A stretch of DNA of 64,000 bases from Thysanoteuthis rhombus (GCA_963457665.1 OY735212.1:6352237-6416236), one strand, 5' to 3'; positions 47,015-59,144 are shown, counted from the stretch's first letter. Notes: a model not told the origin generated them from the letters alone. Translations and numbers: made by a program.

Positions 47015-47105
47015 GCTACGAGCAAACAAAAGTGTTTGTTAAGCAGAGTAGCGTTGAATTTGTTCGATACTTCGACGAGTGACCACTGAGAGACAATAAG
47101 TACTG
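47005..47105 (+). promoter_or_regulatory. Possible TATA-type promoter and non-coding first exon
   Basis: GATAAAAAGA at 47005 is TATA-like. About 100 bp later AGTACTG|GTAAGTG (GT at 47106) is a near-consensus donor. There is no ATG between about 47038 and 47105. The TATA-like part lies at the edge of the repeat cluster, so chance or an element-borne promoter is possible. Confidence 0.25.
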
Positions 47106-47399
47106 GTAAGTGAAATTAGACCTGTGCGCTAGTCGAAACCACACTCATTAAATCTTTATGAATTTGCATTTATTCTCTCCTACCCAACAAGGCCAGGTTC
47201 ACCTTAGGGAGCCACATACGTACGCGGGGCAAGGACGAAAACTGAATGTGTCGGAAAAGTGTGAAAAAAAAAAAATTTCGATTATGAATAGATTGAATCT
47301 ATGCCCTCTCTTAATACCTACAACCTGATTTATTTCTATCTCAGATGCCTTTGATAGTATTGTTACTATTGAAAATCTAGTTAACTTAAAAATATCCTC

Positions 47400-47670
47400 C
47401 TCCTCCTTTTCTTAACGCACATCGTTGGACATACACCTTCCCCAAGATTTGGCAGATCCCTCGACACGCTGCCAAAATCTCCTGGGCGTGTCTGAATCGT
47501 CACATTATCTTATTTTCTGTCGACTACACTTTGGCATATGCTCTCTGAGAATTTGCGATTTGAGTCGTAATATCCAGCGGTTGTCTGACATTCTTGCAGC
47601 ATGGACAGCCCATTGCTTTTTGAGTTTTTCAATGGATTCTATGATACCTCTACCAAGTTAAGGGTTATTG
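47400..47670 (-). mobile_element. RTE-like LINE 3' fragment
   Basis: ACATCGTTGGACATACACCT, GGGCGTGTCTGAATCGTCAC, GCATGGACAGCCCATTGC and TTTTTCAATGGATTC mirror the other minus-strand LINE ends. Confidence 0.65.
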
Positions 47671-47744
47671 ATACGAGAGACAAATAGCTGAATTCTTCGT
47701 TTAGAAATAAATCATTAAATTATAAAGTGAGCAGTGCTTTTACA

Positions 47745-48002
47745 CAGGCTACGGCTTCAGTCATCACCGCTTAGACTCCACATTTTACATTCATACTTAC
47801 CCAGATGTTTGCTAAACGTGAGATTGACTTAGAGGCAACAATCAACTAGAGTGGCATCACTTAATTCACCATTTGTTTATATTATCCATAGCAGAGGGGA
47901 GAAATGAATTCATGCCTTTCCCAAGTGAACACAAACTTAGCTGGAGTTTGAACACAGATCATCGAGTCCATTCTCCATGCTGTTAACTATTCGGCCACCC
48001 CC
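47745..48002 (-). repeat. tRNA-derived SINE (family B), best head
   Basis: On the minus strand GGTGGCCGAATAGTTAACAG (A box TGGCCGAATAGTTA) and TGTGTTCAAACTCCAGCTAA (B box) stand about 40 bp apart. ACTTGGGAAAGGCATGAATT follows, as in the copy at 60036. Confidence 0.7.
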
Positions 48003-48439
48003 ATTAAATCTATAAACATCAAATAACCGACGATAAAAGAGTACGATCGACATCAACATCTAAACAAACATGCAATGTCACTGAGTGCATCTGAAGCCAA
48101 CTTTCCATTCTGATTCCACGGGTGCATGTTTAAAACAGTTGAGCAAGTCTGGCACATTGGAGGTATATTGTGATCAATCTGATTTTTAGTGCTTGTAAAA
48201 CCCACAATCCCCAAAGATATCAATACCTTCGTAAAAGATATCGACGAGAACGTGACCATTAAGGCAAAGAATGAAAAAAAAAAGAAGTAAACTCTTTATT
48301 ATATTTTTCTTTTTGCATAGATTAATTCTGAATCGAATGATCTCTTATTTATTTATTATTTCTAAATAAAAATGCCTCTATGGGGACCTCCGAATACAAT
48401 TTTTATTAAAAATGCATATTCAGCATCAACATTAAACAT

Positions 48440-48533
48440 ACGTACGTAGCCAGACAGTCAGCCAAACCAACTTAGAAGAATGAAGAAACCCATGTTCACA
48501 GTTTTGGTCGTCAGTTTCTAATAACAAGCTAAT
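48440..48533 (-). repeat. Rep1, 5' end only
   Basis: The reverse complement reads TTATTAGAAACTGACGACCA...GGGTTTCTTCATTCTTC...GGCTGACTGTCTGGCT. Confidence 0.6.
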
Positions 48534-49058
48534 CGGCAAAGAGAAATACCCACTGGGCACATTCAGGTTGAAAATTTCTCAACAATTCTTAATTGAGACA
48601 TTTATCAGACTCACCGTTTAGCAAGATAGTAGCCAGTAAGTTATCTATGGAAACAAATATCAAAGTTCCTGTAAGATATAATGTAGGAGAGGCGTGGAAT
48701 TGAACGTGAAGTTTAGATCCCCAAATGAACGTTACTGTGACGATGTACTTGTTTGTTAATTAGAAAACTTTCCGATTTCGAAGTAGTTTATCATCGTTTT
48801 TAACGCCTCACTAACAACTTGATTTCTGACTGGGTCTCTATAGCAAGCCGACAATCAATCACACTGATTCGGCAGGAAAAGTAAAATTCTTTTGACTGGA
48901 TTGATTTGAATCAACACAAATGTTCTTTTCCGAACCAGTCATCCACACGCGAAAGCGAAAGTGAAAGTACAATGTCCTTCAAACCGATGATAAATCACTG
49001 GCAGAATACTTTCAACCTATGTTTTTAGTTCGCCAACCATATTTTGATTATCAAATTA

Positions 49059-49212
<154 letters not shown>

Positions 49213-49825
49213 TTTACCCGTGCCGCCAAAACAAAGACGGCATATGTGAAATATATAGATATACACGCTGCCTTCTTACATATTTAGATTATAGCGATTT
49301 GTTTTTGTTTTTATCACTCTTTATTCCTTCATTGTTTTAATTTGACATGTTTTTCGAGTTATCAGAACATGAATGAAAGTCTATTTTACTCCCTCTGTTG
49401 CACTCTTAGCAGGACAGAATACATTTGCACTCTGCTTATAATTTGTATGGATTATGTACTATTACAACTAGAATGTATCCGTCAGAAACGACGGGTCTGT
49501 TTATGTATGGATTGGCACAAGGGAACCTAAAGCTATTTCATCAGATAATTTATTTTTTGATAATTCAAGTATCCTAGTTTTAAGTTGTTTTTTAAGTCTC
49601 AACTCATCTCAAGGTATACTAATGCCTGACTATCAGACATGGAGTCTTAAAAGTTTCCATGAAGTAGGTTTTTTTTTATTATAATGTCATAATAGGACGG
49701 TAAATCAACCAATCAGAACATCCCATTTGAGCACAAACAATCAAACAAATAAACAGAAAAACTACATATGAGCTCATTATATGGCTTGATTATTATAATT
49801 GATACTATTTGTATATTCATACTAG

Positions 49826-51745
49826 TTACCTGGTGGTCATCGCTCGAAGCTGAGTGACAGTAAGTCTCTTCAGGTCAGCAGCATTCCTCTCATATTGTCC
49901 TCACCTGTCACGGAAGTTGTACCGCCTCCACCATGCCTTTATCTTGACTGCTTGGCAATTGCTACCAGCTGGGGGTTGTATGTCTCATATTTCCAGTATT
50001 CGTGCGGTCCCTGGTAGTACTGCGGTCTATATAGACTCAATCCTTCCTTTTATCCCCTGTTCCACTATTTTCCTTTTCATTGTCTTTAACACGGTTCCGA
50101 GTATCTTCATGGTTGAATCCCATTCGTTTGCTCAGTTGCCAGTGTATCACTGCTGGTACTCTGTTGTGATTGTTTTATACTCTTCCTGGGCTAGTTGACT
50201 ACATTCACTGGTTATGTGGTCTACGTTCTTGCCCCTTTCTCCACATTATTTTGGTCCGTCGACTTTCGGTTTGATATTGTTTATCCTGATGCATTTGATT
50301 TGGACTGCCATGTTGGGCAATTCTGTTTCTCTCCTCAAGTTCCCTTTGCGTAACCATGTCCATGATTCTTCCTTTGCGACATTTTGTATCTATCTTTTGA
50401 ATTCTCTGTATAGTATTTCCTGATCCCAACTTTTTTGTTTGTTTGTTTGTTTGCTGTACTGCTCCTTTGTTAGCCACATTTTCGTTGTCCATTGCACTGC
50501 GTCGGGCGTTTTCTATAATATCTTCGCTATTTATTTGCACATCGTTTCTAATCTTGCTTTGGCTTTTTGGACAAAGTTTTCTATGCTGATGAGCTCTCTA
50601 TCGTCTCTGGACCACTTTACATACAGTCCATCCGTGTCATCTCTGGGATGTAAGGCCTTGTGCGTTGTTATAAGCTTCCTTGTTAGCCGGACCATTGATT
50701 GGAGTTCTTCCTTTGTCCATTAAAGGAACGGCCTTGTGTATCCTACTACTGATACTTCTCATGTGTTCATTCCTTTTATCAGATTCCTGCGATTTAGTTT
50801 GGTTTCTAACATTTTTGTTACCCTCCTAAGGTATTCTGTACTGATTTTCTATTTCATTTGTTCCCGTTTTATCGCTTCACATTCGAGAATTGTCAGGTAT
50901 TTATATCGATCCTATGTGTCAATACTCTGATTTTTTTGGCAGTTAACATGTTTGCTTGACATGTTCAGCTGACATGTTTGGTTGACACTCAAAGTTTTTT
51001 TTCAAGTCCTTGCCCCAAAGAGATGGTAGTGTCGTCTTATCTTCTTTCTTCATTTCTTTTAGAGTTTGTATTTGGGTCTTTTCTTTTTCCGTTGGGGTGT
51101 CAACGTCTCTTTTTTGTGTATGCCTATGGTCAGGTTTTTTTCCTTTAATTAGAATTTGTTTCCGTTTTGTCGTTTATAATGTTGTTTTTCTTGTGTGTGG
51201 GGGGGGGTAGGGGTTCCTCTTCAGGTAATCCACTCTCTCCTTTTCTTTTGAAGATTTTCTGTAGTTCTATCTCTAAGAACCATTTATTTTTCAGTTTTTT
51301 TTTCTTCATTTGATCAGCTAAGCGCTGACTCGATGCCTCCACGGTGGATTTTTCCCTCCATATTCTGAACATGCATTCACTATAGGGCTACTCAGGTGGT
51401 TTGCTTTTCAAGTATTAATTTATTACTAGTTTAGTATTCTCTTTCGTCCATTTTCTATTTTCATTCTGGCTTGCTCGGTGATGTTTGTGTCCCTCTTGGT
51501 TGTCATTAAGGGAGCACGAGCCAGAGTCTTGGCAAACAGTAACTTGGTAACGACTGTGTCCCTCCTGTAGGCCATTAATAATACACAAGCCAGGGTTTTG
51601 GCTAGCAGTCGCAGGATAACGACCAGGCCCCTCTTGGTGGCTAACAAGGGAACACTTGCCAGTTATATCAAAAAAACCCCTGAATTTGTACCCCATTTTG
51701 GTGGTAAATTGATTAGTACCCATTGAGATTTCAAACTAGCTGTGA
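49826..51745 (-). mobile_element. Second R2-type retrotransposon, internally deleted
   Basis: On the minus strand the N-terminal region lies at 51745-51145. It includes KRDTNITEQARMKIENGRKR and then FRIWREKSTVEASSQRLADQ, a W...SQRLADQ segment I associate with the region before the reverse transcriptase. Near 50940 it jumps directly to the polymerase thumb (ISTEYLRRVTKMLETKLNRR, TKEELQSMVRLTRKL). The THKALHPRDDTDGLYVKW linker, a degraded CCHC region, endonuclease remnants and the 3' region near 49850 follow (AGTGACAGTAAGTCTCTTCA, as in the first element). Most of the reverse transcriptase is absent. Stops and frameshifts are scattered throughout. Confidence 0.75.
51491..51640 (-). repeat. 69-bp in-frame tandem repeat (23 residues) in the R2-type N-terminus
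   Basis: CCCTCTTGG or CCCTCCTGT starts at 51491, 51560 and 51629, exactly 69 bp apart. The encoded unit resembles KRDTVVTKLLFAKTLARAPL plus three residues. A period divisible by three is consistent with a protein repeat that was under coding constraint. Confidence 0.8.
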
Positions 51746-51759
51746 CTAGTGACTTTTTC

Positions 51760-52015
51760 AAGGGGTTCAAGTGACAGCAAGCCCAAAATACTCCAGGACT
51801 TTTCTTGGTATTCAATCCGACCTTAGTAGTGCTGTAGTTTCGATAGACCCCGTTGTTCCCTGGATCCCAGTTTCTCCAAACTTTTTCCTCGACTATTGGT
51901 GACTGTTCCCAGAGACTTGACCACTACTGGCACTACCATCACCTTCATGTTTTAAAACTTCTTCAGCTCCATCAATCTACCCCCAAATCCAAAAATGTTT
52001 TTCCCTGCTGTGGCC
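51760..52015 (-). mobile_element. Third R2-type fragment (endonuclease end)
   Basis: The minus strand reads ELKKF*NMKVMVVPVVVKSL then GTVTNSRGKSLEKLGS, matching ELKKMWNMKARVVPIIVGAL of the first element. It continues into the 3' region (GTGACAGCAAGCCC). Confidence 0.7.
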
Positions 52016-52029
52016 TAGCCCCCTCAAGA

Positions 52030-52620
52030 ATATTTAATTGAAATTAATTTAAAACATTTGGCGATATTGAGGACAAACTGACTAACAAACATCGGTGAAT
52101 ATATAACCTCAACGAAGTTGGACAGGGGTAGAAAAAGATATTCACTCATTAATCATGGAAATAACATGATTCTAATAAATCAAAGCTGAGTAAATTTAGC
52201 GCTCAGCGAAAAATTGGAATATACATATATCGGGTTGCTTCCTTTAAATGTAAGCTAGCTTTTTCCTCCACTTTTCACTTTTTTAAAATTACATCTCTGC
52301 TGCAGAATCATAAAACATGTCTCAATCTAAAGCGAGTTCCTTGATCCTCTCCAAATTTGAGTCGATTCTCTCATACCCCATTTCCCATCCTTCCCTTCCA
52401 CAAAATTTAATAGAAACTCATCGGGAACTTTCGGTGATATTGTGAGGACGGATAGACGGATAGATACGAGTGAATGCATAACTCATCAAACTTTGTTAAC
52501 AGAGGTAAATAGATGTAGGACTCACATTTCAATCCAAATATAAGTCGCCAAATGAATGTAAGATTCCTATTAAGATATAAGTTGCCAAATAAATAGATTA
52601 GCATTCAAGTCCAGTATCTG
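52030..52620 (-). repeat. Two inverted units of the 7620-8640 repeat type
   Basis: ATAACTCATCAAACTTTGTT with AACAGAGGTAAATAG (about 52478) and ATAACCTCAACGAAGTTGGA (about 52102) are the same unit ends in reverse. GGGAACTTTCGGTGATATTG is the complement of the AAAGTTC phrase. Confidence 0.5.
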
Positions 52621-52882
52621 TGGTACCTCAAATCGAAAATTTTCATATTTTATCGATAAATAATGATTGATTTAACTTCGATCAAATCAGGCTGATGCTA
52701 TCAATGACACATCAAAATCCATGCCTATAACAGTCTATAAGATTATATCTAAAATTCAAAATAAATGGCGTATATAATTTGGAACACTTAGAGCCATTCA
52801 TCGAGTGAGTAAACTATTCTAAGTAGTCTTTTAAGGGGAAAGTGTGGAAAACTGCTCGAACAAGTTACCAGAACATTCCAAA

Positions 52883-53240
52883 ACAGTGGTCTCAAAACTT
52901 TGAAAACTGAAGGATCCGTTTCTATGAAGGAGATATTCTGGTTTTCTCCTATTTTTAGCATTTAGCCTTTTAGACTGTAGTAAATGAAGTACGATTGTAG
53001 ATAACTTTTGACCTTCAAAAATCATATTTATTATAAATAGATTAGATGCGTTTGGATTTTGATACACGGTACAGGTCAGTGTACAATAATTATGTTTCCC
53101 AATAGCTGTGCAATGGATGATGTTGTTCCACTGCTGCAAGATTCACAATGTCAGTTTCCGAGGGGGGGGGGCACTGCTGCAGACCCCCAAGCATTATTCA
53201 TCCAGAGGTCTGCCAACCTCAGTTTTGAAAACACCGTGTC
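52883..53240. mobile_element. hAT-like non-autonomous DNA element
   Basis: Left CAGTGGTCTCAAAACTTTG and right end (reverse complement) CACGGTGTTTTCAAAACTGA resemble the CAGTGGTTCTCAAACTTTT ends I know from hAT elements. CTGCAGACCCCCAAG inside also fits. No clear 8-bp target duplication is visible. Confidence 0.45.
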
Positions 53241-53694
53241 AGTGATAAAAGTAGCATTAGTAGTTTCAACAATGAATTGGACAAATTCTAATCCAATGGG
53301 GTTATGAATAAATTAAAAGTTCAGTTTGGGGAATGTTTCAATGAAATTTTCAATACATGCAGAAAAAAACAAAAACAAAAAAACAAATAGTAATATCTAT
53401 GAAGTATTAGATTGATCAGGGGGACAAGGATCTTTTCTTACAGGATTAATATCCAACCAGGACTTACAACCTATGAGGCTAAAATTAAGATGTTTACTCG
53501 TTCAGAAGGAAGGTGTTTTCTCCTCAGGTACCCGGGCAGAGCATTCATCCAAGAGATCGGATGGGATCTAAAATAAATTGTTACGTACCGAATAAACATC
53601 AGTGTTGACAGTATAATACCATTAGAAAAAACAAACTAGTTTCACTATTTTTTACTAATTCAACTAATCGACTGAAAGTAATTTTAAAAATGTT

Positions 53695-54122
53695 GACTAT
53701 TAGAAATAGTCGACCAAAACTATCAACATAGGTTTCCTTAGGTTTCAAGCTGGTCCAGTTGCTGGCTGGATATGTATGTATCACGCATACAGGTCGAACC
53801 AAATGGATCTATAAGGCCGAGAATTCATACATGTTCTTATCAAGTCGAGAAAAAACGTTGTTGTTCAATCCCCTCCCCTGAATAAGTTTGTAATAGGATG
53901 GGGGTCAATTTTCAGTCTAAGTTCATGAGTAGGTTCGTGTTCGACAGCGTTCGCGCTCATTTTTTTGAAAATCAAGACTTTTTTTGCGATCACCAACCAA
54001 CAAAAGATAGGAGAAGTAACTTACTGATTGATCGTCTAAGTTCCAAGTTTTTAATTGGTCACCCCAAGCACGGTATGCTGTCAAAAGATGTTGGTTTCTA
54101 TTGAGTGACAAACCAGACCTGT
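53695..54122 (+). repeat. Rep1, near full-length copy
   Basis: ATTAGAAATAGTCGACCAAA...ATCACGCATACAGGTCGAACC...GTTCGACAGCGTTCGCG...TTCTATTGAGTGACAAACCA. Confidence 0.75.
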
Positions 54123-54429
54123 TATAATATTATGTATGGCGATGCCCAGGGAGGTATTACATGTATATAAATAAACAAAGAAGTGTCGAGACAAGTATAG
54201 ACTTTAAAAACAAATTTCATTTTGCTGAATCTCCACTTTGAAATTACAAACATTTGATTTTTTGCCGATTCCGATTTTGACTTCGATTTCAAACGATCAA
54301 TCATTATCAAATTCTTTGTCGGTGGGCGGGTTTGATATTTCTTCCTATGAATTTGAGAACTGGTATCGAACGAAAGTACGATCAATTTACATCAAATTAT
54401 GTGCGAATCAATAGGAAAATCAGCGATGA

Positions 54430-54619
54430 ATTCAAGGTCAAATGAAGGTCGAGACTTCGGCTTCTGGCATTTTCCCAATGATTTTCTCCAGCCTCGTTGA
54501 TATCAGTTTAGAATTTTACAGGCAAATAAAACTCAACTGACGTGTGTATATTATCTTGGAAAGCCAGCTGAGGAAGTGTGTTCCCACGCACAACACCGGC
54601 TCAAATAAACATACATGTG

Positions 54620-54622
<3 letters not shown>
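54430..54622 (+). repeat. SINE 3' part (family B body) ending at a (TA)n tract
   Basis: TTTAGAATTTTACAGGCAAA, ATATTATCTTGGAAAGCCAG and GTGTTCCCACGCACAACACC match 60255-60345. Both copies end in (TA)n. Confidence 0.65.
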
Positions 54623-54694
<72 letters not shown>

Positions 54695-54715
54695 CATATG
54701 TGTGTGTGTGTGTGT
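54622..54715. repeat. Compound (TA)n(TG)n microsatellite
   Basis: TA to 54690, then CATACATA and TG to 54715. Confidence 0.95.
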
Positions 54716-55194
54716 CTTATCACTATAAGTTGCCAAGGGTTCGTCCGTCTGTCCATCCGACTGTGTTTTTAACTGTCTGTCTGTACTCGTCTCCCAAAAT
54801 TTTCCGTGTGTATGGATTTGATCTCAGGGAGGTGATTTTAGAATTTTTTTTTTTGAAAGCCAACCTCAAAATATGTTTTTAGAGCGATTCAAATCAGATA
54901 TAATTATTCATCAATGGTGAGAATACTCTTTAATGATGTAATGAAAGAATATTTTATTATTCTTTTTTTCTCAACTCCATTCTCGGAGATAAAAATGTGA
55001 CGTTAGAAGGCGTTCTTCATTCTGAAAGAAGCAAAGCATCGTTTTTTTTTCAACACACCTCATATCGCGATGTTTATTGGTTGTACATTGAGACCTTGAA
55101 TACTGATGTTCTCATTGGTGTAGGTTATGATGTAGTACAGTTAAATTACATTTTTCAAAAACACTTTGGGGATCGAAGGTTATGTTGAAAACTT

Positions 55195-56600
55195 TTTCAC
55201 GTTTATTCTTCACCTTTAAAGGTCAAAATGTTGGGCAAATTTTTTTTTTCATTTCATTTTTAGGGCTAAAATCGAAGGGATATTTTTCTCTTTCTCTTTC
55301 TCCTTCTTTCGATGCAGAATATTTTCCCTTTTTAGAAGTAAAAATGGAAGGGTGAGTTTTAAAAAAATTATTTAGTGTCGAAGTCTGCGGGATTTTCTTC
55401 ACTTTTAGGGGTTAAAACCGATGGGTATTTTTTCAGGTTTGGGGTTCGAAATCATACGGAATGTACTTTTGTTTGTTTTTAAGTATTGAAACCAAGGAGT
55501 ATTTTCTACTTTTAGAGGTCAAAATTGAGATTTCCCCCTTTCAGGCTCCAAAATTAGAGAGATTTTTCTCATTTCTAGGGCTCGAAATCAGGGAGTACTT
55601 TTAGAAGTCAAATTCAAAGGCAAGAGTTTTTCCTCTTTAGGGATTCATATTAAGAGCTATTTTTTTCCACTTTTAAAATGCAAGGGATTTTTAGGATCAA
55701 AATGGAATGAAATTTTTTTTTCACTTCTAGGGGTCAAAATTGGGGGGGGGGGATTTTCTTTTCACTTTTGAGGTGCAAAATCAACGATCGATTTCATTTC
55801 CAAAGTTTTTTTTTATTTCTAGGGTTCATAATGTGTGTGTATGTGTGTCTGTGTAGAAGGTTACTTCCTTCGGTTCAAATCGGGTGGAGGTTTTTTTTCA
55901 CTCAAGGGGTCTATATAGAGAGCTAAACTACTTTCATTTTCATTGGTCAAAATGCAAGGGAAAGATTGAAAGGAAATTTTATTTTGGTTTCTGGGGTCAA
56001 AGTTGAGAGATTAGACTTGGTTTTACTTTGAGGGGTCAAAATGGACTAGGAAGGGGGCATTTTTCACCTTCAAATATCAAAATTGAGGCAGGGGTGATTT
56101 TTTCTCTTTTAGCAGTCGAATACTAGGGGAAGATGATTTTTTTCCACTTTTAGGAATATAAATCCAAGGGTGTGTTTGTTTTTCATTTTTAGGGGACAAA
56201 ACAGGCGTCTGAATTGAGTTTAAAAAAACAAACAAGAGCCTTTTAGGGGTTAAAAAAGAGAGTGTGATTTTTGCACTTTTAGGGGTCAAAAAAGAGAGTG
56301 TGATTTTTGCACTTTTAGTGGTCAAAGTCAAATAGAATTTAAAAAAAACTTTTGGAGTTCAAAATCAACGGGGGCGAGATTTTCTCATTTTCAAGGGTTG
56401 AATCCAAGAGATTTTTTTTTCACTGTTTTGGGTCAAAGGGACGGGGTTAAACATAACCTCTCGATTGCAACAATCAAGATGTTTATTTTCATTTTTAGAA
56501 GTGAAAATCAAATGGAAATCTTCAAAATCACTGCATAGAATATTTTCTGAGTTTTAGGGGTCAAAATGAAGTGGGAACTCTCCCTACCTCTTTTTTTAAA
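55195..56600 (+). repeat. Highly degenerate T-rich tandem array
   Basis: About 20 loose units of TTTTTCACTTTTAGGGGTCAAAAT plus GGAAGGG-type text at irregular 35-75-bp spacing. Two adjacent units (about 56244 and 56278) are nearly identical over 34 bp; the rest are far diverged. The minus-strand frame at 56077-56331 crosses it and is an artefact. Confidence 0.75.
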
Positions 56601-56900
56601 ATCAAGCCCCTATCCTTTTCAACATTGACAGCCAATTTAGAACAATCCCTCCCCTTTTTTAAAAAGTATGTCCTCATCATTAACAAATGAATTTCTCCGC
56701 TTAACCTTTAACGATTTTTCAACATCACATCTTTTCTTAACATCAGTCCCGCCTTTTCTTGGAGATCAACCCTGCTTTTTTTTTTGCATTAAAGCCCGTT
56801 TTCAATTTGGTGCCCCCAACCCGATGACTCCTTAAATATCAAACCTTGTTTTTTTTTTAAAAATATTTGCGCCCCTCTTTTCCAACATTGTAAATAGTGG
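56601..56900 (+). repeat. Second degenerate array, C/T-rich
   Basis: Loose iterations of AACATCAAGCCCCTTTT-like text (TCCTTTTCAACATTGACA, TTCTTAACATCAGTCCCGCC, TTTTCCAACATT). It directly follows the T-rich array with different unit text. Confidence 0.5.
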
Positions 56901-57344
56901 TATCAAATCAATTTTAAAAACGAATTAAACAGAACGCCATCTGATTTCCATCTATCTTCCTAATTCTTTTTTGAACCGTGATTTACATCTGCCCGTTAGG
57001 GTGGGATTTAGTCTAGTATATATAATTGATTAAGTATACAATTAATCAATAAATCAATTAATCTTCTTAAAATCAATCAGGGCCAATGATATATTGGGGA
57101 GATCTGGTGACAAACTTTTCTAATTCAATTAATTTCTCTGTTCGAAGTAATTCGTTATGGTTGTTAATGACAAAAATGTAAGGTTAAAAATAACTCAGGG
57201 AGGTCTGGGTTGTTGGTTGTTGGTTGTTGGTTGTTCCTGGTCTTCCAGGAGCAATCTACCACTGGTTTCTCCTCTATCGTAATAGATAATTCGACTGGTG
57301 GGGGGGGGTGAAGTCTCAGCACGCATTTTTTTATTACACCTCAC

Positions 57345-57445
57345 TCCCAAGTTTGCCGTTAGAATCAGCCAATGGGATGCTCTTTCCGTTTTCCAGCGGT
57401 GTAACTACAATTATATAAGACAGGGTCGGCATTAACCGGGTTTTA
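57345..57445 (+). promoter_or_regulatory. CCAAT/TATA/initiator promoter
   Basis: CCAAT at 57369-57373, TATATAAG at 57412-57419, and TTAGTTC at 57443-57449, a full match to the YYANWYY initiator. The A at 57445 lies 33 bp after the first base of the TATA box. The order and spacing are those of a metazoan RNA polymerase II core promoter. The region is G+C-richer than its surroundings and I saw no second copy in the window. Confidence 0.5.
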
Positions 57446-57524
57446 GTTCACACTAATCAATCGATTGTGCAAAGGGGACTCTTTACAACTCACACCGGCG
57501 GTGCAAGGTAGATCCATCTTTCCG
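57445..57524 (+). other. Candidate non-coding first exon
   Basis: 80 nt from the inferred start site to CTTTCCG|GTAAGTAC (GT at 57525-57526), a consensus donor. It contains no ATG, so it would be 5' untranslated. The best partner exon on the same strand is at 59831. Confidence 0.4.
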
Positions 57525-57774
57525 GTAAGTACTAACGGAAAACTCTTATTTCAGTTGAGAAGAAGATAATGTTAATTGATTGATCCCAGAAATAATGTCA
57601 ATGACTAGTATTTGACCACCAACGACAAAGAAAACAAACGTCTTTGAAGTAATGTAATTCTTTTGTAGTTCGCACAAACTCACTTTCCCCTATGAACAGA
57701 CATATTCAATATACTAGCTATTTTAATTGACGTCCATTTTGTTTCTTTTAAGCCACATACGTTTTGTAGCTCTT

Positions 57775-58371
57775 TTAAGGCACGACTATTTCGTAACTTT
57801 CTCTATATTGTTGTATCGCTTTTCGCATTTGTTGGACAGAGACCCGTCTGGGTTTTATATAATGAGGTCCCTGCAAAACCCCAGCACTCGACATCGATTG
57901 GGTAACAGATAATCCATCACTCTCGGTACCAGCATTGCTCTTCAAACTCTTGATATTTGGTGAGTTTTCTTTGGGTTTAGATGTCCATTCCCACATTATC
58001 ACTTGCTCCATGGCATCCGGGGAAGTAAGCATGTCTGGGCAGAGTGTTGTTCAAGACCCTAAGGAAGCTACTCAGGATATCCTGATGCATAGTTGGTATG
58101 AAGCATCTCACTCCTACCCTGGGTAGACTTTCTGGGTTTAGTAAAGTGTCGTAGACAAAGTGGATAAGGAAATTTATGCAGTTGAAATCGACTGGCCAGA
58201 AATTGTACCATGTAACCTTTGGCTGCAGCCAATTTCCGAACTTGGCCGAGTCCCTTGATGGATAAATCCTAACTTATTCTTCCTTCCTCTACGCAGCTCA
58301 TACCTCTTCTTGGAAGGAGATGCTGTTGCTCCTTCCGCCTGCTTTTGACTAATTGCTAGGGACATAACCAA
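57775..58371 (-). other. G+C-richer region with two unrecognised minus-strand frames
   Basis: A 65-codon frame (58371-58174: SPSKKRYELRRGRKNKLGF, HQGTRPSSEIGC) is followed after a gap by an ATG-started 85-codon frame (58032-57775: MLTSPDAMEQVIMWEWTSKP ... YIKPRRVSVQQMRKAIQQYR). The composition looks more coding-like than the flanks. This could be a mobile-element gag-like remnant or a host exon; no motif decides it. Confidence 0.3.
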
Positions 58372-59097
58372 AGCCTACTTATCCCTTTACCAACGTCCCC
58401 ACAAGAGCCTTCTGGTTCGAACGTTCGCCTACCACGCGCACTTCTCTTGAGGCACTCTATTTTTTGCCCGAGGACTCATAAAAAACTGCTCTTTCACGAA
58501 AAAACCCTGCTTTTTGAATAAGTTTAATTAATCTATGTCCATAACGACAAAAAATTTTTTGCAGAAAATCGACACCAAATAAACAAACTTTTCTATATCA
58601 CCAAATAAAACTTGTATACAAATTTTCAAATTTATCAAATAACTGTCAATCAACTCGGCCGTATTGATATCATCTTGTCGATGGCAGTAAAAATAAAACA
58701 AACTTTGCAAAAGTTGCATTCTACTTGAGGAATAATAAGAAATTGCTTTTCGTTTTTTGACAAATGTTTTTTTTCTTGCTGGCCCCCCTCCCCCCCAAAA
58801 CTAATGGACGAAAATCTTCAAAATCTCAGTTTCTAAAATGGGGTCCGTGTCAATGTCTGCTGGATTATTTGTAATCATGTGCAAAATTTTATTTTATCAC
58901 CTATCTTCAAATGTGGTTAAAAATTTTAATTTTTTGAGAAGTTTCATTCTATTATCCATCTAAATAGTCTTTGGATGAAAGATATCGTCCGAGACGTATA
59001 AGTAAAAAGTTTTCGACGTCACATGAGTCGGCATAACGGTTGGACACGCCTTTGCAGGGGGTGAGAAAGGCTAGCAGTGCATCTAAAATGGTTGCTG

Positions 59098-59098
<1 letters not shown>

Positions 59099-59144
<46 letters not shown>
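59099..59144. repeat. (TA)n microsatellite
   Basis: 23 TA units. Confidence 0.95.
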
